The position numbers and the translations under genes were made by a program. This document shows, in pieces, positions 18,049 to 26,400 of a stretch of 52,520 bases of DNA. Each line of letters starts with the position of its first letter. Position 1 is the first letter of the stretch. The notes under the pieces are model-generated. The model searched no databases. It was not told where the DNA came from and was given only the letters and a program-made list of their open reading frames with translations. Source of the DNA: a virus; IMG/VR virus record IMGVR_UViG_3300023179_000146, positions 1 to 52,520 of that record; one strand, given 5' to 3'.

Positions 18049-18551
18049 AACATCTAAGAAAATACAACGAAGCTTTTGGTCAAGAGTGTTCATTTGAAGA
18101 TTTCAAAGATATTATGCTTGATATTTTAGATGATTTGAATTTTAACTATGAATTTAAAGACTACACAGATACTTCCTTTTACGATTGCACAATTTACGTT
18201 GAAGGCAAAGAAGAATATCAATTACACGATGATATACCACCAATGAACATAAACTTTCTCGATTTTAGACAAGATGGTTTACTGCCACCATATGATGGTC
18301 CAGAAGAAATAACAAACAATGGAATTGATGATTGCATTGAATCAATCAATCAAAATCTAAGTGAATTAGAAACTTTAAAGAATAACTTAGATAGCATAAT
18401 AAAATATCAAAAAGATTGTTCAAAATTGTTTGAATCTATAAAAACTATAAATAAGAGACTATTAGGTTTTTCTAATTGTGAACATTGTGCAATTGGATTC
18501 AATGAGGGAGAATTAAGAATAACATTTGAAATTAAAGATGAAGAAGATTAA
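18045..18551 (+). CDS. Unknown acidic protein with capsid-targeting-like leader (GTG start)
   Basis: A 168-residue protein starting at GTG 18045, overlapping the previous stop as GTGA. It starts MKHLRKYNEAFGQECSFEDF: leader plus an NE-A that would be a good prohead-protease site. The rest is acidic, mixed alpha/beta (FNYEFKDYTDTSFYDCTIYV) with a central helix of repeated Leu (NQNLSELETLKNNLDSIIKY). No family recognised. The choice of GTG is supported because it alone provides the recurring leader. Confidence 0.7.
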   Translation: MKHLRKYNEAFGQECSFEDFKDIMLDILDDLNFNYEFKDYTDTSFYDCTIYVEGKEEYQLHDDIPPMNINFLDFRQDGLLPPYDGPEEITNNGIDDCIESINQNLSELETLKNNLDSIIKYQKDCSKLFESIKTINKRLLGFSNCEHCAIGFNEGELRITFEIKDEED

Positions 18552-19401
18552 ATCATTCAATAACTTTATTAATGAAAAGTTAGGAGTATTATCAGGTCTT
18601 GAAGAAATGGCTGATGTTATTCTAAAAGAGCTTAGTGATAAAAATTACTTTAAATACAAGACACGATATTTAGATAAAGATATTACTATTCACTGTTTCA
18701 AAAGCAAAGATAGTGATATTTATAAAGAACTTTCAGGTAGTTTCAGTGTTGATGACTCCGAAAAATTTGAATTCACAATCAAAATATCAGATTTATCTAA
18801 AAGTACACTAATTCACGAATTGAAGCATTTAGACAGGACTATTCGCAGAGGAATGAAAACAGATACTTATTATTATATTAATCACATTGGTAGATATGTA
18901 GCTAAACAATATGGACATCTTTTCACAAATAAAGATAATGCTGAGATCCTTATCGAAACTTTCTATTATTGCAACCCAGATGAGTTTGAGGCATATTATC
19001 AAAATATCTATCAAGATATTAAAGACCTGATGTTCGAAGGAATGACTAGAGAAGAAAAAATTGAAACTATTAAAGGCGTAATTGAAAATGAAGAAATCTA
19101 CACATTTTTTAAACATTATTACAATAATCAATTTAGACTAGAAGACTTTTTCAAAACAAAAGAAGATTGTAACTTTTTTTTAAAAGATTTTATTTATAGA
19201 CAAGAACTATTTTTCAATCAACAGGATGATACAATATCAAACTTAGACAAAATAAAAAGTTGGTTTAAATCTAATATACTTAATAAGTTCACAAAAGATG
19301 AAAAGATAAATCCTGGGGTAAAAGAATTGAACTATTATATCAATAAAATAGTTAAGAGAAATTATCCTAAGTTTGGCAGACTTTATGCCATTTTTATTTA
19401 A
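18538..19401 (+). CDS. Putative zinc metallopeptidase (HExxH) with capsid-targeting-like leader
   Basis: A 287-residue protein; ATG at 18538 gives MKKIKSFNNFINEKLG, the closest match in the window to T4's MKTYQEFIAEA leader. STLIHELKHLDRTIRRG carries HELKH (His93, Glu94, His97), the zinc-binding and catalytic motif of gluzincin-type peptidases. About 50 residues later YCNPDEFEAYYQNI offers acidic residues (Glu149/Glu151) as the third ligand, the spacing seen in small 'HELxHxxD...PxExEAY' phage and bacterial peptidases. The gene overlaps the preceding one by 14 bp and the convergent gp47 gene by 4 bp. If packaged, it would act on host proteins or inside the head during infection; that is inference. 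Confidence 0.65.
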   Translation: MKKIKSFNNFINEKLGVLSGLEEMADVILKELSDKNYFKYKTRYLDKDITIHCFKSKDSDIYKELSGSFSVDDSEKFEFTIKISDLSKSTLIHELKHLDRTIRRGMKTDTYYYINHIGRYVAKQYGHLFTNKDNAEILIETFYYCNPDEFEAYYQNIYQDIKDLMFEGMTREEKIETIKGVIENEEIYTFFKHYYNNQFRLEDFFKTKEDCNFFLKDFIYRQELFFNQQDDTISNLDKIKSWFKSNILNKFTKDEKINPGVKELNYYINKIVKRNYPKFGRLYAIFI

Positions 19402-20507
19402 TCATTCTTAACTTTATAACTCTCATTATAAACTCGAATAATCTCATCAAACTCTTTCATCATACCTGATTTAAAATTATCATTAGAATATTTTTGTTCT
19501 AAAATATACTTTCTGATAAACTCTTCATAATCCAACTGAATTGAAACTTGTAACTCCTCTTCAGTCATTTGAGTTGACTTTTCTATTTCTTCTTCAGATT
19601 TGACTATATCATCTAAATATTCAACTGAAGCAAAATTACCAACTTCCAAAAGTGTTTCTAATTTTCTTCTTAGTTTACGATTACTTACCAACAAATTATT
19701 TGATATAGTTAAATCCACATAATCCTTTGAATCTTTTAAATTATCCAACTCATCTATATCAGATTCTTGTTTCACCGTGAATTTCTTGAAAATAGGTGAG
19801 TGTGTATTTGGAATAAAATCAATTTTTCCAGAAATTAAATCAAGAATAGTTATACCTTTTTGGTCACCCATATCATTTCTATCCATCTGATAGGGACTAC
19901 CTATAAATGTAAAGTTTTCGTTAGATTGACGAATATGAATATGTCCACTGAATACGTGCTTATATCCTTTGAACTCAAAAACATCAATCTTATCGGGATT
20001 TCGATGAGCTACAGAGTTAAGGTGCATTCTACAACCATTTAAGTCGGAATGACAGAAAAGATAATCGCCCGGATTATTCTTAATCTCTTTAATCATATCT
20101 AATCTCTTTTCAACCCATGGCATTAAAACTAATTTATTACCAAATATTTCAATAGAAGAAGTTTGTGTATAAACATGAATGTTTTCAACAAAGTTAAAAA
20201 GACGGACCGAATTAACATCATTAGAACCTTTATTCCAAAGATCGTGATTACCAACAATCAAATGTACTGGTAGAATCTTTGATATTTCAGTTAAGATTTT
20301 TTCGGCTTTATAAGAAGCAATAATCGGAATAGATGTTCGATTATCATAAAGGTCACCACAGTGAACCATAATATCACCTGGTTTAACATTTTCTTTTAAG
20401 TAGGGGATGAAGAAGTTAAGAAAGTAATCTTCCATCATATTGAGCCACTTATCTAAGTTATTTACATAAACTCCAAAGTGCCAATCAGTAGTAACAAATA
20501 CTCGCAT
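19398..20507 (-). CDS. gp47: Recombination endonuclease subunit, gp47/SbcD/Mre11-like
   Basis: A 369-residue metallophosphoesterase (T4 gp47 is 339). All phosphoesterase motifs are present: TTDWHFG (Asp8, His10), VHCGDLYD (Asp52), VGNHDLW (Asn87, His88, Asp89), LFCHSDLNG (His153) and FSGHIHI (His189, His191), followed by FIGSPYQMDR. The C-terminal third is helical and acidic, as in the gp46-binding part. With gp46 it resects DNA ends for recombination-dependent replication; gp46 is not in this window. The gene is alone on the minus strand among plus-strand genes. Confidence 0.93.
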   Translation of the reverse strand: MRVFVTTDWHFGVYVNNLDKWLNMMEDYFLNFFIPYLKENVKPGDIMVHCGDLYDNRTSIPIIASYKAEKILTEISKILPVHLIVGNHDLWNKGSNDVNSVRLFNFVENIHVYTQTSSIEIFGNKLVLMPWVEKRLDMIKEIKNNPGDYLFCHSDLNGCRMHLNSVAHRNPDKIDVFEFKGYKHVFSGHIHIRQSNENFTFIGSPYQMDRNDMGDQKGITILDLISGKIDFIPNTHSPIFKKFTVKQESDIDELDNLKDSKDYVDLTISNNLLVSNRKLRRKLETLLEVGNFASVEYLDDIVKSEEEIEKSTQMTEEELQVSIQLDYEEFIRKYILEQKYSNDNFKSGMMKEFDEIIRVYNESYKVKND

Positions 20508-20545
20508 TCATAAGAATTGATTTTCAATTTATATCAATAAAAATA

Positions 20546-20575
20546 AAAAAGTCGATGTTTTCACATCGACTTTTT
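20546..20575 (-). terminator. Intrinsic terminator after the tail tube gene
   Basis: Stem AAAAAGTCGATGT / ACATCGACTTTTT with loop TTTC, 18 bp past the tail-tube stop. T-runs on both strands, so it could also block the opposite direction. Confidence 0.85.
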
Positions 20576-20593
20576 CTATATCTAAAGTATTTA

Positions 20594-21217
20594 TTAATAT
20601 CCAGCAACAAAAGGAGGTTGAATAGTAAAGTTATTATCGATATACTCATCAATCCAGTAATCAAATACAAACTTAGCTTCACAATCTTCCCAAATACCTT
20701 GACCACCCCAATCCAAAGATGGCGATTGAACTGATGATAATTGACAGTTTTGAAAAGTTACTCTTCTCAAAACAAGACCTTTTTTATCATGTTGATTGAC
20801 AATTACAGTTCCAATAATATCAGCTTTATAGTGAAGATAACCATTTTGTGAGTTCCAAACTAAATCGTACCAAGCTCTCAAAGTATTCCAAGTTTCCATA
20901 GAACCTTGACTATTTACGTTCACATTGAATTTGATAGTGAAATCTCCAGAAGATTTATCAGGACCAGCATTCAAGAATTCACGAGTTGAGTATTTGAAAC
21001 GTTGGTTACTAGCTGCAATTTCTTTATTAGTAACACCTAAATCGATGTTTTTAGCTTGTTGTAAAAGCAACACAGGATCTCTACCCTGAGCTTGTAATAT
21101 TGTAGGCAACACGAATGTTATCTCAAATAAATTCATATATACCGGCTCTTGTGGTTGGGTTCCAGGACCACCCGGAGAACCTGTCATTTGTAGTTGAGTA
21201 AAGTGAGGCAAGGGCAT
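20594..21217 (-). CDS. gp19: Tail tube protein, gp19-like
   Basis: A 207-residue protein of the contractile-tail tube family (T4 gp19 is 163). YMNLFEITFVLP, RFKYSTREFLNAGPDKS, then FTIKFNVNVNSQGSMETWNTLRAWYDLV and VLRRVTFQNCQLSSV follow the gp19 strand order; IWEDCEAKFVFDYWIDEY is the closing part. The N-terminal 20 residues (MPLPHFTQLQMTGSPGGPG) are a short Gly/Pro-rich extension. A perfect TATAAATA (minus strand, 21227-21220) ends 2 nt before the ATG, and a strong terminator follows, so the gene is monocistronic as expected for a major structural protein. Confidence 0.88.
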   Translation of the reverse strand: MPLPHFTQLQMTGSPGGPGTQPQEPVYMNLFEITFVLPTILQAQGRDPVLLLQQAKNIDLGVTNKEIAASNQRFKYSTREFLNAGPDKSSGDFTIKFNVNVNSQGSMETWNTLRAWYDLVWNSQNGYLHYKADIIGTVIVNQHDKKGLVLRRVTFQNCQLSSVQSPSLDWGGQGIWEDCEAKFVFDYWIDEYIDNNFTIQPPFVAGY

Positions 21218-21219
21218 TT

Positions 21220-21227
21220 TATTTATA
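21220..21227 (-). promoter_or_regulatory. TATAAATA late box next to the tail tube ATG
   Basis: Exactly the T4 late -10 sequence on the minus strand, 2 nt before the ATG. A second AT-rich stretch (TTTATATATC, near 21262-21271) lies about 45-55 nt upstream and could instead provide a leader. The 140 bp up to the next gene hold no other feature. Confidence 0.4.
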
Positions 21228-21359
21228 TTATTTTTTGTTTAACTAGTTTATCTAGTTATGTTTTATATATCTTTTTTCTTTTTGTCTCTATTATATATCA
21301 ATGAAAAAAAGTGAAAAAAAGACATATAGGGAGGACAAATAAAACAATATATACATTAG

Positions 21360-21494
21360 ATGGAATGTAAATATAGAAATTGTAAAAATAAAGTTACGGA
21401 AGGTAGATTAGATAAAGTGTATTGTTCCGTGAAGTGTAAACGAAATGAAAAAAAATATAGACAAAGAGAAAAGAAAAAATGCCAAAAAAACTAA
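21360..21494 (+). CDS. 44-residue Cys4 zinc-knuckle protein
   Basis: A short frame from ATG 21360: MECKYRNCKNKVTEG, then VYCSVKCKRNEKKYRQREKK, ending CQKN. Cys3/Cys8 and Cys22/Cys26 form a Cx4C...Cx3C zinc knuckle like those at the front of phage HNH proteins (compare the HNH gene at 15770-16468). The basic tail would suit nucleic-acid binding. It overlaps the following endonuclease gene by 16 bp, in another frame, and may be its partner or the detached finger of an older endonuclease. Confidence 0.55.
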   Translation: MECKYRNCKNKVTEGRLDKVYCSVKCKRNEKKYRQREKKKCQKN

Positions 21495-22216
21495 CACAAC
21501 AGGAATTCTTAAACAAGTGTCATAAGATACATGGTGATAAATATGATTATTCCAAAACGACTTATATTAACACAAGAGCTAAAATAACCATTATGTGTGA
21601 TAAACATGGTGAATTTCAAATTACAGCTGATAATCATGTTAATCAAAAGCAAGGCTGTTGGAATTGCTTTCTCGACAAACACAAACTAACCGAATTAAGT
21701 CCAGAAAGATTAGAAAATCTCAAAAAGATTCACAATAACAAATACGAGTATAAAGATTTATCAGTTACAAAGGGGTTTATCAATATAATTTGTCCAGATC
21801 ACGGTGATTTTACTCAATATCTTTATTTTCATGAATATGGACATGGATGTTCTGAGTGTAATTCGACTTCAAGGGGTGAAGATAGAATAAAATCATTTTT
21901 AGAATCACACAATATACAATTCAAAAGAAATTATGAATTTGAGGATTGTAAAAGAGTTAAGAGATTAAGGTTCGACTTTTATTTACCGGAAATGAATATG
22001 TGCATTGAATATGATGGTGAGCATCATTTTGAGGAGAATGAATATTTTGGTGAGGGTAACTTAGATTATATAAGAGAAAATGATAGAATTAAGAATGAAT
22101 TTTGTCAACTCAATAATATCAAAATGATAAGGATTCCCTTTTATGATTATGAAAATATCGAAACTATACTGGAGGATTTAAACAGAACAAGGAAAAAAAG
22201 ATATAACTATATATAA
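21479..22216 (+). CDS. Zinc-ribbon plus PD-(D/E)XK endonuclease (mobile, homing-like)
   Basis: A 245-residue protein. Two tandem zinc-ribbon modules: FLNKCHKIHGDKYDYSKTTY..ITIMCDKHGEF..GCWNC (about 1-65) and LKKIHNNKYEYKD..NIICPDHGDF..GHGCSECN (about 75-130). The C-terminal nuclease has GEDRIKSFLESHNI, RFDFYLPEMNMCIEYDGEHH (catalytic Asp and E-x-D/H), and NNIKMIRIPFYDYE, as in DUF559/VSR-like endonucleases. This arrangement is common in phage-borne stand-alone endonucleases that recognise specific sites. It separates gp19 from gp26, both intact, so it is probably a mobile intruder. Confidence 0.8.
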   Translation: MPKKLTQQEFLNKCHKIHGDKYDYSKTTYINTRAKITIMCDKHGEFQITADNHVNQKQGCWNCFLDKHKLTELSPERLENLKKIHNNKYEYKDLSVTKGFINIICPDHGDFTQYLYFHEYGHGCSECNSTSRGEDRIKSFLESHNIQFKRNYEFEDCKRVKRLRFDFYLPEMNMCIEYDGEHHFEENEYFGEGNLDYIRENDRIKNEFCQLNNIKMIRIPFYDYENIETILEDLNRTRKKRYNYI

Positions 22217-22238
22217 ACTATAAAAAATAACAATTAAT

Positions 22239-23183
22239 ATGGCAGATAATTTATCAGAAGAAGACTATCTCAAAAAACACATAAAGGACTTAGAAGGTGG
22301 AAACGAGAAAGTAAATCCAAATCAAAGTATGTTCGATTTTGTTGCTCAAACACAACCTAATGCAAATCGTGTAACTGATCTTCAATTTTTGTCCTTTGAT
22401 ATAAAAGAGTTACCGTGTGGTAAATTCTATCCACAAGGCACTACTTTCTTAGTAAGAGCAGCACAAGTTAAAGAAATTCAATCATATTCAATGGTTGATG
22501 ATAATAATTTTTATGATATCGTTGAAAAAATGAATGATATGTTACAAGCTTGTGTTCGTGTGAAATACGCTGATGGTAAAATGGGAAGCTACTTAGATAT
22601 AAAAGACCAAGATAGATTATATCTAATCTTTCTTATTCGTGAATTGACCTTTCAACAAGGAAATGCTTTAGCAGTCACAGTAAAATGTACTTGTGGTGCA
22701 GATAATTCAGTTGAATTAGTTCGTAAAAACTTTAGATTTCATCAAATAGATGAAAAACTTGATAAGTTTTATGAAAAAGGTAAAAGTTCTTTCTCTTTCA
22801 CAACAGTAAATGGAAAAGAGTTTGAATTAACACCACCAAACATTGGTTTACAAAAATCTTTTGCTGATTATATCATTAAAGAAAATAATGAAAAAAGACC
22901 ACCAAATTTAGCATTCTTGAAAATTATTCCCTTTATGTTGAATGGAAGAACCAATATTACCTACGAAGGCATTAAGGTTAAACTCAAAGAATTCGAAGAT
23001 TTAGATGATATTTCATTTCAATTCTTGAACGCCGCTGTCGGAAAAATGACATTTGGTGTAAAAGAATTAGCCAACAACTGTACTGCGTGTGGAGTGGAGG
23101 TCCGCACTGATATGACATTTCCCAACGGAGCGTCAGGTATTTTCGTTGTTCATGATGCCTTTGAGACCTTTATTAAAAAATAA
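22239..23183 (+). CDS. gp26: Baseplate hub protein, gp26-like (T4_baseplate family)
   Basis: A 314-residue protein. After an acidic N-terminus, FLSFDIKELPCGKFYPQGT and AAQVKEIQSYSMVDDNNFYD match the family signature (LPSxGxxYP... then a helix with an 'E-D/E-x-I' turn). VKYADGKMGSYLDIKDQDRLYLIFLIREL and a Cys pair VKCTCGADNSVEL form a zinc-ribbon-like insertion shared with cyanophage homologues; a second pair CTACGVEV lies near the C-terminus. T4 gp26 belongs to the baseplate hub. The small gene that follows overlaps it in the +1 frame. Confidence 0.75.
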   Translation: MADNLSEEDYLKKHIKDLEGGNEKVNPNQSMFDFVAQTQPNANRVTDLQFLSFDIKELPCGKFYPQGTTFLVRAAQVKEIQSYSMVDDNNFYDIVEKMNDMLQACVRVKYADGKMGSYLDIKDQDRLYLIFLIRELTFQQGNALAVTVKCTCGADNSVELVRKNFRFHQIDEKLDKFYEKGKSSFSFTTVNGKEFELTPPNIGLQKSFADYIIKENNEKRPPNLAFLKIIPFMLNGRTNITYEGIKVKLKEFEDLDDISFQFLNAAVGKMTFGVKELANNCTACGVEVRTDMTFPNGASGIFVVHDAFETFIKK

Positions 23184-23400
23184 ACTTCTACTTCAAAAAC
23201 ATTATCACGTTCAAGAAGAGGCCATTGATAATTGGCCTTTCTGGATGTTAGAAGAAAACATTTCAATAGTAAATGAATTGACCGATGAAGAAGAAAAACA
23301 AAGAAAAAAAGAAGAAGAAAAACAACAAAGTTCACAACCAAACTTCAATCCAAGCTCTTATATGAATAATATGAATAGCATGGTAAACAAATTCAAATAG
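23152..23400 (+). CDS. Small protein following gp26, possible gp51-type hub assembly factor
   Basis: An 82-residue protein (ATG at 23152 or 23155; the TTG upstream at 23146 is not preferred) that overlaps gp26 by about 30 bp in the +1 frame. EEAIDNWPFWMLEENISIVNEL is followed by a highly charged helix (EEEKQRKKEEEKQQ) and an Asn/Ser/Met-rich tail. In T4 the order is 26-51, and a short protein in this place with 'WPFWMxEE' is common in distant T4-like phages, so it may have the gp51 role; this is synteny-based inference. A strong terminator follows. Confidence 0.6.
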   Translation: MMPLRPLLKNKLLLQKHYHVQEEAIDNWPFWMLEENISIVNELTDEEEKQRKKEEEKQQSSQPNFNPSSYMNNMNSMVNKFK

Positions 23401-23431
23401 AAAATATCTTAAAGACGCTTTCAGAAAATAA

Positions 23432-23459
23432 AAAACCCAGAGATTTCTCTCTGGGTTTT
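23432..23459. terminator. Bidirectional terminator between gp26 operon and sheath gene
   Basis: Stem AAAACCCAGAGA / TCTCTGGGTTTT, loop TTTC, with A- and T-runs on both sides. It serves the plus-strand gp26 operon and the minus-strand sheath gene, both ending within 35 bp. Confidence 0.88.
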
Positions 23460-23476
23460 CTTTTTGTAGTATTTTA

Positions 23477-26400
23477 TTAAGCTGTGATGAAACCACCTGC
23501 TTGAATCGCTCCGGTTCTAAGAATTGTGATGTTATTCACAATGATTCCCATACCTTTGATTGGTTCAACGTAGGTATCAAGAACACCGATTTGGTTATCG
23601 ATAATTTCTGATGTGTTGTTTTCTTCGTCACACTTATTGAAGTAATTGTAAAGACCGTTCTTAGAAACGTACTTTTCACAAATTACGTCAGCTCTCAACT
23701 TAATTTCAGCTCTGATTTCAGGAGTGTTGAACTTCCATTGGAAATCTAACAACATTCTTGATAATTCTCTCTCAAGTTCAATCAATACCTCTCTAACGTG
23801 AATGTAAGAAAGAGCAGATCTATAAAGAGTTTGAGCAGTATTTTCTGTTTCAATCACATAACCTCTATTTCTCTTGAACACAATTGGGTTCATTTGAGCT
23901 TGGTTAAGATTCTCGATATCTGTTGGTGTGAAATCTCCTTCAAGACCAGCAATATTTGTAATTCTACCGTTTGTCACACCAGCCGCAATTGTCCATGGAA
24001 CAATTGTCGTAACTGTTGAGTTATGCTTTCTCATATAAGTTAATCCAACGTAAGCTGAAGGTGGAACATCAACTGGTCTACCATTATCATTTACAGTCAA
24101 ATAAGGAGTGAAATAACCAACTGCTGATACGCCTCGCCCGTCACCGAATGAGTAAAGAAATGCTGGATTACTTTCTGGGTCACCACCCTTAGCTATAAAC
24201 TCTGTCTGTAAAACTCCTTCAGCATTGACAAATGATGGAGAAGATGAGTTTTTAAAGCTTCTTAATGAAGGCATGTTTATTATACCAAAACAATCAAGTC
24301 TATCACCACAAATATCCACTAACTGTTGTTTACTTCTTTCAGTCAAACCTAAACCGAATGAATCGATTAAGTATCTGAAATCAAAAGCTTCTTTATTCGT
24401 AGCGGCTTTGAAAAGAGGTGTACCTTTTGCAACTAAATCAAGAATTGCTTGTTGTTTAGCTTCTGTACCATCAGGTAATGAATCTTGTCTAACTCTGAAT
24501 CCCTTCAAGCTAATTGCTTTGTAAGTTGATACATAGTCATCAATTGCAGTGTATCTAAATGTCTGTTTATCACCAGTACCAAAGTCAGATATTTTAATCT
24601 CAGCATCACAAGTGATTTCAACTAAATTAGAATCACCTGTCCAAGTCTTCTTAGATAGAATTCTTGTCAATTTTTTAGGCATTTGGTTTGGATCCAATGA
24701 TGCAGTTGCATAATTTGCTTCAAGATAATCACCAATTTTAACTTCAGTGTATCTAGAACCTCGAACAAGAATCTTGTTTGGTTGATATGTATATCCACTC
24801 GGAAATTCCAATTCAATCGACTGTTTGTAGTTAGAGTCTAAAGATTTTACCCAAGTAGTATTATTAGACCAAATAGGTTCTCCCATACCATCGATGCTGT
24901 CTAAAGGCACTGAAGACTGTAAAAGTGAATCTTGAAACTCTGTTTTCAAATTAAGTTCACTATCAAGATACATATTCAAATAAATTGGTCTATCAGCAAA
25001 GTTATCACTATAAGCGAATAGGTTATTAAGTTTACTCAAAAACTCATCTTTAACATTCTGCTCAACCTCGAAAGCGTAGTAACTATAAGTCGATGAACCG
25101 AAGAATCCATAAGCAGTACCGGATAATGTGTCCAAAGCATAAGCTCTTGTAATTGCTGTTAATGGTGAAACTTGACCAGTGAGTGTGGTTAAACCACCTG
25201 CTAACTGAAGAGCCTCATTAGTTGAATCATTCAAACCACTATCTGTCATTACTTTAAATACTCCTGAATTTTGAGCTCCTGACAACAAGAACTGATAATC
25301 ATCCACAACATTGTTGAAGAAATCTTTGTTTTTAGTAATTATTTCAGACATTGTAAGTCCAAAGTAATTCGTTTCTTTTTCGTTTACACCGAAAACAATA
25401 TAATCATATCCAGCTAATATATCATTAACAGATTCTCCACTAATCCATTGTACTTGAAGTGGTGAATAGTTAGTTTTTTGATAAATCACATCAGTTGTAT
25501 TGATAAATCCTTGTTCATATGATTGATAGTAATTAGAATATCTAGACACAACACCTACTGTACCAGCGATTGTTGACTTAGTCTCAAGTCCTTGTTTTCC
25601 AAGTATGAATTCATTATCAAATTTATAAACAACCAATGGAACATTGTAATCAGCTAATGAAGAAACATCTGTTCCAGACACAAAATAATTATCTACATAA
25701 TCATCATCAACGACAATGTTGTTTGAAGGATTTGTAGTAGGTATAGAACCAACAATCTCAAATGATCTATTAAGAGTGTTGACATCTTTAATATTTTTTA
25801 TGGTTATTAAAGCTAAACTTACTTTTTGGCTGAATCCATCTAAAGGATAGGTATTAGGAATCGGATCGAAAAGTAATACACCTTTGTCAGAAGATGATCC
25901 ATTCAAATAATCTAAAAGATAATTGAATGTCTTAATCTTTCTGTATCTCTCATAATCTCTCGGAGTAATAGATTGATTTGTATCAGGAAACTCAACTTTG
26001 AAAGAAGCAGAACCGGTAATTGTATAAGTAAAGTCAACACCAGCAATCAAAGGTTTGAAAGCAGCATCACCAGAACCAAGAACTGTTCTATCAATTGTCA
26101 CATCATGGAATGTCACAGAAGCTGTAACGAAAGCTCCAGCGTAGTGTGAGAAAGAAGCGTAACCCAAGACAATATCTGTAGCAGCAACCAAAGGCTTAGT
26201 ATTAGGCGAAGTTGTCTGAACAGATTTTATTGTACCTGAAGTATCAACAACGAATGCCGAATAGAAAGATTTAGCTGTTCCAGTTGTTAATGTATTATAG
26301 TAACTTGAACTAAGTTTTATGACACCATTCAAGTTAGTATTACCATTTGGATCTGATGCGGTATCGTTAATTTCAACGTATTGACCACCGATTATAGCAT

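Noticed and set aside
18829-19131. 100-residue antisense frame inside the HExxH gene
   Set aside because: Hydrophobic low-complexity shadow of an intact sense gene in an operon.
21328-21335. AGGGAGGA, a strong Shine-Dalgarno-like sequence
   Set aside because: It is about 25 nt from the nearest real ATG (21360), too far to act, and only a 13-codon frame is nearby.
24225-24524. 99-residue antisense frame in the sheath gene
   Set aside because: Lies wholly inside the well-supported sheath coding region with no leader, promoter or family match.
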